Source: Rhodospirillales bacterium (lineage in GTDB: Bacteria; Pseudomonadota; Alphaproteobacteria; QKFK01; SZUA-500). Taken from it: a stretch of DNA of 12,197 nucleotides. Positions 6,958 through 12,197 of this stretch are shown in pieces. The position numbers were made by a program, and so were the translations under genes. Below the pieces are notes generated by a model. That model worked only from the letters and a program-made list of their open reading frames with translations. It had not been told where the DNA came from and searched no databases. Location: the NCBI GenBank assembly GCA_003252195.1, contig QKFK01000143.1:1-12197 (forward strand). The letters are read 5' to 3'. Numbering within the stretch: position 1 is the stretch's first letter; every line of letters starts with the position of its first letter.

Positions 6958-7983
6958 ATGACTGAAGACGATCAACCTCCTAGTATAAGCGCAAATTTTG
7001 AAGAAAAAATAAGCGCAGAAGTATCTTATGATGGGCAAGTTACCGAAATTCATACTAATCTTGCCAATGAAAAAAGTCAGAAAAAGAAAAAAAGAGGCGA
7101 GCATCACCGTTTACGTGATGATGAAAACCCAGGTTCAATTTTAGGTAAATTACTTGGAAATGTTTTTAACTCTCGTAATTCTGATGAAAAAGTTAGAGAA
7201 GCAATTGAAGAGCTTTTAGAACAACGGACTAAAGCAGGCGGTGTTACGCAGGACGAACAATTGCTACTAGCTAACGTTTTTCATTTAAGAGAACATAGGG
7301 CTGTTGATGTGATGGTCCCTAGGGTTGATATAGTTTCTTTTCCGCATAACGGAGAGGTAAGAGATTTAGCCAAGCTTATGATTCAAAAGGGTCATTCTCG
7401 TATTCCAATTCATCGTGATAGTTTGGATGATATAGTTGGAATAGCCACCGTTAAAGATGTTCTAAATGCGGTTCTTGAAAATAAGAAGGTAACTATAGAC
7501 GAGGTTGTTAATACCGATGTTAAATTTGTTTCTCCTGCGATGAGAGTTATAGACTTATTGCGTGAGATGCAAATGGGGCAATCGCAATTAGTGTTTGTGG
7601 TTGATGAATATGGTGGAACAGACGGTCTTGTTACTCTTGAAGATTTGGTTGAAGAAATTGTTGGTGAAATGGAAGATGAGCTAGATAGCAGAAGTCGCTC
7701 AGAGTTTTTAATTAAAGATTCTGGAACGATAGAAGTTGACGCACGTCTTGAACTAGAAGATTTAGAAGAATTAATAGGGTCATTTTTAACTGAAGAAGAT
7801 AGAGAAGATGAGGATATCGATACAATCGGTGGTTTGATTTCTCATATTGCGGGTCGTATACCTGCTAAAGGAGAGATTATCAAACATTCATCTGGAGTTA
7901 AATTTAAGGCTATCGACACAGACCCACGCAAAATTAAAAGGTTGCTAGTTAGCGATTTTTCTAAAAAACTTGAGGCAAGCTAA
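6958..7983 (+). CDS. corC: CorC/HlyC-type CBS-domain protein
   Basis: This is a soluble CorC-like protein of 341 residues. Residues 1–75 are a poorly conserved, charged N-terminus with a basic patch QKKKKRGEHHR (41–51). The segment AIEELLEQRTKAGGVTQDEQLLLANVFHL leads into CBS domain 1 (about 115–175; VMVPRVDIV and GHSRIPIHRD are the family hallmarks). CBS domain 2 covers about 182–238 (FVVDEYGGTDGLVTLEDLVEEIVGE region, key residues DEYGG and TLED), and the CorC_HlyC domain about 250–332 (DTIGGLISHIAGRIP). There is no DUF21 membrane domain, as in other CorC proteins of this cluster. Family members were linked to Mg2+/Co2+ efflux; the role in alphaproteobacteria is uncertain. The ATG at 6958 has AAGGA 14 bases upstream, a long spacing. 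A five-codon ATG frame (6932–6949) overlaps that site. Confidence 0.93.
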   Translation: MTEDDQPPSISANFEEKISAEVSYDGQVTEIHTNLANEKSQKKKKRGEHHRLRDDENPGSILGKLLGNVFNSRNSDEKVREAIEELLEQRTKAGGVTQDEQLLLANVFHLREHRAVDVMVPRVDIVSFPHNGEVRDLAKLMIQKGHSRIPIHRDSLDDIVGIATVKDVLNAVLENKKVTIDEVVNTDVKFVSPAMRVIDLLREMQMGQSQLVFVVDEYGGTDGLVTLEDLVEEIVGEMEDELDSRSRSEFLIKDSGTIEVDARLELEDLEELIGSFLTEEDREDEDIDTIGGLISHIAGRIPAKGEIIKHSSGVKFKAIDTDPRKIKRLLVSDFSKKLEAS

Positions 7984-7985
7984 TA

Positions 7986-9575
7986 TTGTTTGAAAAAACT
8001 AAAAACAGATTGCTAAATCTGGCGATTTTTGTCGCAGGAGGGCTTAATATATTATGTTTTGCTCCGTATTATCAATCATGGTATTTGTTTTTATCACTTA
8101 GTTTTCTTTTAATTGTTAATGATACGGCTAGTAGCAAGAGGCAAGCCTTCTGTAGGGGGTGGTTGTTTGGTGCGGGCTTTTTTTCTGTCGGATTATATTG
8201 GATAAATAACGCTCTTTTGGTGAGAGGCGAAGAGTTTGTGTATCTATATCCGTTCGCGATTATTATTTTTGGGGTCGTTTTAGGGTTGTTTACAGCTTTA
8301 AACTGCTTGTTGATATATAAGTCCAAAAACTCAGTTCAAAAGTGGATTGTTGCCTCTTGTTTGTGGGCACTATTAGAGTGGTTACGTTCATGGATATTTA
8401 CAGGGCTACCATTTGTGTTGCTGGCATATATTTGGGGTTGGTCACTGCCTGTTATGCAGTTTAGTTACTTAGGCGGACCGTTTTTGCTTAGTTTTATAAC
8501 ATTTGCTGTATTCTCTACTCCATATATATTGTGGCGCAATAAAAACGCTAAAACAGGATTAACACTTTTTGCTTTTTCATTAATAGTGATTTGTGTTGTA
8601 TGGGGATATGGTTATTTAAGAATTAAAAATACACCATTAGAACCAAGTGAAATAAAAGTAAGGATTGTTCAGCCATCAATACCACAAGAAGAAAAATGGT
8701 CGCCACGGAACCGCTATGCAAACTTTATGAAGCACGTGGACTTGAGCGCATCTTTGGGTAAAGATGATGTTAGTTACGTTATTTGGGGTGAGACGGCTGT
8801 TCCTTTTGCGTTTGATAAAGACGATTTATTTTTATCACTTGTAAAACAGGCGGTGCCTAAGAATGGTTGGCTGATAACAGGAGCTCCACGTGTGGAGTTT
8901 GATGATAATGATAAATTTAAATCAGCATATAATTCAATGTTTGTAATTAATGACAAAGGTGAAATTGATGCTGTTTATGATAAAAAGCATTTAGTGCCAT
9001 TTGGTGAATATGTGCCTTTTAAAGAATATATCCCCTTAAAAAAAATTACCAACGGTCTTATGGATTTTTCAAAAGGAGAAAAACCACGCATTGTTTCTGT
9101 TAATAATAAAAATTTTACAAATTTTTACGCTTTAATTTGTTATGAGATAATTTTCCCTAATGAATTTAGTGATAATCATAATGATAGGGCAAAATGGGCA
9201 GTAAATATTACCAATGATGGATGGTATGGCAAAAGGATTGGCCCTTTTCAGCACCTTGATACCGCTAGATTTAGGGCGATTGAGCAAGGTGTAACGATAG
9301 TTAGAGTCGCAAATACTGGGGTTAGTTCGTTTATCAGCCCTTTAGGAGCGGTTTATGATAGTATTGGCTTGTATGAAGCTTCTTATATTGATGGGGTTGT
9401 AGATGCTCCAGTAATAGAAGGTATATATGCTAAGTATGGTAATATCTTGTTTTTGCTGGTTGTTATTTTTTTATTGTTACCACCTTATTTAGATATATAT
9501 AACATAAAAGTTGTGCCACAGGATATATTGAAACTTTGCGTTAAATTGTTACATAAAATAGGTGTCCAAAACTAA
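7986..9575 (+). CDS. lnt: Lnt, apolipoprotein N-acyltransferase
   Basis: Lnt is the inner-membrane enzyme that adds the third acyl chain to the N-terminal cysteine of lipoproteins. The protein has 529 residues. Residues 1–210 hold about six or seven hydrophobic membrane segments (around 8–26, 32–46, 57–76, 88–110, 121–148, 158–181 and 191–209). Residues 224–475 form the periplasmic nitrilase-fold domain with the catalytic triad E269 (YVIWGETAVPF), K333 (VYDKKHLVPFGEYVP) and C385 (YALICYEIIFP). NITNDGWYG (407–415) and RFRAIEQGVTIVRVANTGVSS (428–448; key RAIE and ANTG) are also conserved. A final membrane helix spans about 485–500, and a short cytoplasmic tail follows. The TTG start lies 2 bases after the corC stop with GAGG 10 bases upstream, so it is coupled to corC. 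Confidence 0.96.
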   Translation: MFEKTKNRLLNLAIFVAGGLNILCFAPYYQSWYLFLSLSFLLIVNDTASSKRQAFCRGWLFGAGFFSVGLYWINNALLVRGEEFVYLYPFAIIIFGVVLGLFTALNCLLIYKSKNSVQKWIVASCLWALLEWLRSWIFTGLPFVLLAYIWGWSLPVMQFSYLGGPFLLSFITFAVFSTPYILWRNKNAKTGLTLFAFSLIVICVVWGYGYLRIKNTPLEPSEIKVRIVQPSIPQEEKWSPRNRYANFMKHVDLSASLGKDDVSYVIWGETAVPFAFDKDDLFLSLVKQAVPKNGWLITGAPRVEFDDNDKFKSAYNSMFVINDKGEIDAVYDKKHLVPFGEYVPFKEYIPLKKITNGLMDFSKGEKPRIVSVNNKNFTNFYALICYEIIFPNEFSDNHNDRAKWAVNITNDGWYGKRIGPFQHLDTARFRAIEQGVTIVRVANTGVSSFISPLGAVYDSIGLYEASYIDGVVDAPVIEGIYAKYGNILFLLVVIFLLLPPYLDIYNIKVVPQDILKLCVKLLHKIGVQN

Positions 9576-9584
9576 GCTTAAGGA

Positions 9585-9616
9585 TTGACTTACATAAGAT
9601 TGCATGACATTCTAAT
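9585..9616 (+). promoter_or_regulatory. Candidate promoter of the XRE regulator gene
   Basis: TTGACT (9585–9590) is a 5/6 match to the -35 box. The best -10 candidate, TCTAAT (9611–9616), is 20 bases away, longer than ideal; alternatively CTTACA (9589–9594) pairs with it at 16 bases. An 83-bp gap after lnt and a strong RBS (GAGGGG, 9645–9650) make separate expression of the regulator plausible. Confidence 0.4.
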
Positions 9617-9619
9617 GTC
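9606..9619. promoter_or_regulatory. Perfect palindrome, candidate operator of the XRE regulator
   Basis: GACATT-CT-AATGTC has 6-base arms and a 2-base centre, and lies 39 bases before the XRE start codon. It overlaps the candidate -10 box. Dimeric XRE repressors bind such short palindromes and often repress their own gene, so autoregulation is a fair inference. It is not proven by the sequence. Confidence 0.45.
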
Positions 9620-9658
9620 TAGTCGCATAGAGCTTTAAGATTATGAGGGGTAAGACTT

Positions 9659-10111
9659 ATGAGCGAAGATGAAAATAAAAAACGTCAATATTCAAGAGGC
9701 AATCCGATAGATGTGCATGTTGGCAGTCGAGTAAGATTACGCAGAACCCTACTGAATATGAGCCAAGAAAAATTAGGCAATGCTTTAGGCCTTACTTTTC
9801 AGCAAGTTCAAAAGTATGAGCGTGGAATGAACCGTATTGGTGCAAGTAGACTTTGGGATTTAGCCAAAGTTTTAAATGTTCCAATATCTTTCTTTTTTGA
9901 CGATATGAAAGAAGGTACAGCCCTCCAAAGCCCAAGAATGATTAATTCTGACGAAATTGAGTATGAATTAGCTGAAGAGCAAGAAACATTGGGTGAAGAC
10001 CCTATGAACAAAAAAGAAGCAATAGAGTTGGTTAGAGCATTTTATAAAATCTCTGATAGAGACACAGCTAAAAACCTATATGATTTAATTATCTCTCTTT
10101 CAAAAAGATAA
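9659..10111 (+). CDS. XRE-family transcriptional regulator (PhrR/PraR-like)
   Basis: This 150-residue DNA-binding protein has one Cro/C1-type helix-turn-helix at about residues 22–78: VGSRVRLRRTLLNMSQEKLG, then ALGLTFQQVQKYERGMNRI and LAKVLNVPISFFFDD. The C-terminal part (95–150) is acidic, then helical (AIELVRAFYKISDRDTAKNLYDLI), and probably serves dimerisation. The domain and its place between lnt and metK match a conserved alphaproteobacterial regulator. In rhizobia the equivalents are named PhrR (low-pH-inducible) and PraR (quorum sensing and biofilm genes). Equivalence here is by likeness and position, so I give no symbol. The ATG is preceded by GAGGGG at 8 bases. The gene has its own upstream palindrome and ends at a strong terminator, so it may be partly independent of the lnt operon. 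Confidence 0.92.
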   Translation: MSEDENKKRQYSRGNPIDVHVGSRVRLRRTLLNMSQEKLGNALGLTFQQVQKYERGMNRIGASRLWDLAKVLNVPISFFFDDMKEGTALQSPRMINSDEIEYELAEEQETLGEDPMNKKEAIELVRAFYKISDRDTAKNLYDLIISLSKR

Positions 10112-10127
10112 TTTATTGGTTAATTAT

Positions 10128-10160
10128 AAAAAGCCGCTTACTTTTGTAAGTGGCTTTTTT
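10128..10160 (+). terminator. Rho-independent terminator after the XRE gene
   Basis: GCCGCTTAC (10133–10141) pairs with GTAAGTGGC (10146–10154), one G·U among nine pairs, around a TTTT loop. Six T follow (10155–10160), and five A precede it, extending the stem. It separates the miaB–XRE block from metK. The A-tract on the left would let it work in the opposite direction too. Confidence 0.9.
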
Positions 10161-10184
10161 AATATAAATATACATAAGTATTAA

Positions 10185-10212
10185 TTGTTTTTTGGTAATT
10201 AAAGTTTATATT
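10185..10212 (+). promoter_or_regulatory. Candidate promoter of metK–trmB
   Basis: TTGTTT (10185–10190), a 16-base spacer and TATATT (10207–10212; 5/6 match to the -10 box) lie between the terminator and metK. A start near 10219 would leave a leader of about 37 bases, too short for a known SAM riboswitch. Other AT-rich hexamers are possible. Confidence 0.45.
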
Positions 10213-10242
10213 GCTTTCAGCATAAAGAGCATATTTGAATAA

Positions 10243-10258
10243 AGAGGAACCCAAAGTG
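10243..10258 (+). promoter_or_regulatory. Ribosome binding site that selects the GTG start of metK
   Basis: AGAGGA (10243–10248) is 7 bases before GTG (10256). The frame is open seven codons further to a TTG at 10235, but that lies upstream of this site and has no SD of its own. MetK proteins normally begin a few residues before YLFTSESVSEGHPDK, which agrees with the GTG. Confidence 0.75.
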
Positions 10259-11419
10259 TTAGAAAGTTATTTATTTACTAGTGAATCCGTGTCAGAAGGA
10301 CACCCTGATAAAGTTTGTGATATTATTTCAGATTCAATTGTTGATTTGTTTTTAGGAAAAGACCCGAATGCAAGAGTTGCTGTTGAAACATTATCAACAA
10401 CAAATCATGTTACATTAGCTGGTGAGGTTCGTTCATCTGTTCCTGTTACTAAAGAAGAAATGAACGAAGCTGCACGTAAGGCAGTTAAAGAAATTGGCTA
10501 TGAGCAAGAAGGGTTTGACTGGCGTAATTTAGAAATTACAAATTTGGTTCACCAACAATCAGCTGATATTGCTTTAGGTGTTGACGCAGATGGTGCTGGC
10601 GATCAGGGTATTATGTTTGGTTATGCAACGGACGAAAGCAAAGAATTCGGTGATGAAGAATATATGCCTGGTGCTATTTATTTTTCTCATATGATTTTAC
10701 GTTCAATGGCAGAAGCTCGTCACTCAGGGGCAAGCAAAATATTCCTTCCAGATGCAAAAAGCCAAGTAACGTTGAAATATGAAAATGGCAAACCAGTTGG
10801 GGCAGCTTCAATTGTGGTTTCTACTCAACATGTTGAAAGCGCTACACAAGAAGAAATTAGAGAAGCAGTTAGAGCTCACGTGCTAAAAGTATTACCTGAA
10901 GGCTGGATGTGCCCAGAAGAAGAATTTTATGTAAACCCTACTGGTCGTTTTGTAATTGGTGGCCCAGATGGTGATGCTGGCTTAACAGGTAGAAAAATTA
11001 TTGTAGATACTTATGGTGGATATGCGCCTCATGGTGGTGGAGCTTTTTCTGGTAAAGATCCTACCAAGGTTGATCGTTCAGCTGCATATGTTGCTAGATA
11101 TTTAGCTAAAAACGTAGTAGCTGCAGGTCTTGCAAAAGAATGTTTGATTCAACTTGCTTATGCGATTGGTGTTGCTAAACCTCTTGCTGTTTATGTTGAT
11201 TGTAAAGGTACGGCAAAAGTATCCGAAGCAAAAATCTCAGCAGAGCTTCAAAAGTTGGTTGATTTAACGCCAAAGGGTATTAAAAAACATCTTAAGTTAG
11301 ATAGACCAATTTATAAAATTAGTGCTTCTTATGGTCACTTTGGCCGTAGACCACGTGAAGATGGTAGCTTCTCATGGGAAAAAACTGACTTAGCAGATAA
11401 ATTAAAGGCAGCTTTTTAA
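10256..11419 (+). CDS. metK: MetK, S-adenosylmethionine synthetase
   Basis: MetK makes SAM from methionine and ATP, with release of phosphate and pyrophosphate, in the cytoplasm as a tetramer. From the GTG start the protein has 387 residues, the family norm. Diagnostic motifs are GHPDK (15–19, with the ATP-binding H16), GAGDQG (113–118, the first MAT signature), VNPTGRFVIGGPDGDAGLTG (226–245) and GGGAFSGKD (260–268, the second signature) followed by KVDRSAAY. It ends in the conserved GHFGR region (360–364) and a short C-terminal tail. It is the first gene after the terminator and has a 2-bp gap to trmB, so the SAM producer and a SAM-using tRNA methyltransferase are made together. MiaB upstream also needs SAM. 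No riboswitch is recognised in the 95-base leader region. Confidence 0.98.
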   Translation: MLESYLFTSESVSEGHPDKVCDIISDSIVDLFLGKDPNARVAVETLSTTNHVTLAGEVRSSVPVTKEEMNEAARKAVKEIGYEQEGFDWRNLEITNLVHQQSADIALGVDADGAGDQGIMFGYATDESKEFGDEEYMPGAIYFSHMILRSMAEARHSGASKIFLPDAKSQVTLKYENGKPVGAASIVVSTQHVESATQEEIREAVRAHVLKVLPEGWMCPEEEFYVNPTGRFVIGGPDGDAGLTGRKIIVDTYGGYAPHGGGAFSGKDPTKVDRSAAYVARYLAKNVVAAGLAKECLIQLAYAIGVAKPLAVYVDCKGTAKVSEAKISAELQKLVDLTPKGIKKHLKLDRPIYKISASYGHFGRRPREDGSFSWEKTDLADKLKAAF

Positions 11420-11421
11420 TC

Positions 11422-12174
11422 GTGAATGAAGCAGAGAATAAAATTGATAAACGCTTTTATGGTCGTATTCAGGGGCGCAAGCTTCATCCTACGCGCAAAA
11501 AACTTGTAGATGAGTTTTTGCCAAAGCTAGAGATAAAGCTCCCTGAAAAGCCTTTTAGCGAAAGCGAACTTAAATCATTATTTGGGATTGATCCTAAAGA
11601 GATTTGGCTCGAGGTGGGTTTTGGCGGTGGCGAGCATTTAGCGGGTCAATCAGCTAATAATAAAGATATTGCGATTATCGGCAGTGAGGTTTTTGTTAAT
11701 GGTGTGGCTAGCTTGTTAGCGCATATTGCAGGGGCTCATGAAGATGGTAATATCATAATAAAGCATGGTATGACTGTGTCAGAGGATAGGGCTGACAATG
11801 TAAGGATTTATCCTAACGATGTTAGAAAGCTACTAGATTTGATGCCTGAAGCATGCTTGAGCCGTATCTTCGTTTTGTTCCCAGATCCATGGCCTAAAAA
11901 GCGTCATGCTGATCGCCGTTTTATTGGCTCTACTAATCTTCCTATATTGGCAAAATTGCTTAAAAAAGGTGGCGAACTTAGGGTTGCAAGTGATGATATG
12001 ACATATATCAGATGGGCTTTGCAACATTTGAGCGAAAGCAAAGATTTTGAGTGGCAAGCAGAAGCTTCTGAAGATTGGTTAAAGCAACCAGAAGATTGGG
12101 TTAATACTCGTTATGAGCAAAAAGCCATAAGAGAAGGTCGTAAACCAGTTTATTTGCGATATACAAGAATATAA
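11422..12174 (+). CDS. trmB: TrmB, tRNA (guanine-N7-)-methyltransferase
   Basis: TrmB methylates G46 in the variable loop of tRNAs to m7G, using SAM. The protein has 250 residues. The Rossmann-type SAM site is LEVGFGGGEHL (63–73), and GSEVF (87–91) follows as the acidic end of strand 2. The family motif FPDPWPKKRHADRR (153–166) forms the tRNA-contacting/catalytic loop, and the C-terminal TRYEQKAIREGRKPVYL (229–245) is also diagnostic. Residues 1–55 are a basic N-terminal extension (GRIQGRKLHPTRKK) typical of alphaproteobacterial TrmB. The GTG start is 2 bases after the metK stop and has only a distant AAAGG, pointing to coupled translation with metK. An ATG four bases downstream is out of frame. 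Confidence 0.96.
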   Translation: MNEAENKIDKRFYGRIQGRKLHPTRKKLVDEFLPKLEIKLPEKPFSESELKSLFGIDPKEIWLEVGFGGGEHLAGQSANNKDIAIIGSEVFVNGVASLLAHIAGAHEDGNIIIKHGMTVSEDRADNVRIYPNDVRKLLDLMPEACLSRIFVLFPDPWPKKRHADRRFIGSTNLPILAKLLKKGGELRVASDDMTYIRWALQHLSESKDFEWQAEASEDWLKQPEDWVNTRYEQKAIREGRKPVYLRYTRI

Positions 12175-12185
12175 GCTAGTAAAAA

Positions 12186-12191
12186 AGAGGA
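12186..12191 (+). promoter_or_regulatory. Ribosome binding site of the next, truncated gene
   Basis: AGAGGA lies 6 bases before the end of the window and 12 bases after the trmB stop, so a further co-transcribed gene should begin at or just past the edge. In alphaproteobacteria the gene after trmB is often rimP, followed by nusA; this identity is from synteny only. Confidence 0.5.
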
Positions 12192-12197
12192 CGATTA

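Noticed and set aside
10208..10234. Bulged hairpin before metK (ATAT/GCT arms) as a possible SAM riboswitch
   Set aside because: It overlaps the likely -10 box, so it would not be fully transcribed. No SAM-II, SAM-V or SAM/SAH signature was recognised in the 95-base region.
328..12174. Absence of TGA stop codons as a hint of genetic-code change
   Set aside because: The genes end in TAA or, for miaB, TAG, but tryptophans in the long proteins (for example many in lnt) are encoded by TGG and no in-frame TGA is needed. AT bias and small numbers explain it.

Overview
The window is AT-rich bacterial chromosome carrying the order miaB – phoH-like (ybeZ) – ybeY – corC – lnt – XRE regulator – metK – trmB. 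This layout, and especially an XRE regulator between lnt and metK followed by trmB, is typical of Alphaproteobacteria. The AT bias, frequent TTG/GTG starts and near-exclusive TAA stops suggest a low-GC alphaproteobacterium; I cannot name the genus. An intact lnt implies a diderm cell that makes triacylated lipoproteins.

Left part (1–3148): an AT-rich gene-free edge (1–327), then a compact leftward four-gene unit. In transcription order it holds an unrecognised 207-residue protein, a cytoplasmic-looking HExxH/ExxxD putative zinc peptidase of 348 residues, a TerB-like two-part helical protein broken by a single-base frameshift, and a 237-residue charged, coiled-coil-like protein. Intergenic gaps are 11–14 bp. 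None has a named function and none belongs to the housekeeping set, so this is the accessory and least understood part of the window.

Middle (3149–4000): a divergent promoter region with a very good rightward sigma70-type promoter and an inverted repeat, followed by an exported Sel1-repeat protein. Its real start is the ATG at 3331; the upstream in-frame TTG lies inside the promoter -35 box. A leader with two interleaved inverted repeats precedes miaB.

Right part (4001–12197): two housekeeping transcription blocks. Block one runs miaB (tRNA ms2i6A37 methylthiolation), a PhoH-family ATPase, ybeY (rRNA maturation endonuclease), corC (CBS-domain protein) and lnt (apolipoprotein N-acyltransferase), with gaps of 2–26 bp. 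After an 83-bp gap with a perfect palindrome comes an XRE regulator resembling PhrR/PraR, closed by a strong intrinsic terminator. Block two starts from a new promoter with metK (S-adenosylmethionine synthetase) and trmB (tRNA m7G46 methyltransferase); the window ends on a ribosome binding site for a further gene, by synteny probably rimP. MiaB and TrmB both consume the SAM that MetK makes, and MiaB, YbeY and TrmB all act on translation RNAs.

The most interesting points are the uncharacterised peptidase/TerB operon with its frameshift, and the regulatory palindromes upstream of the Sel1, miaB and XRE genes. I found no CRISPR array, insertion sequence, tRNA or rRNA.
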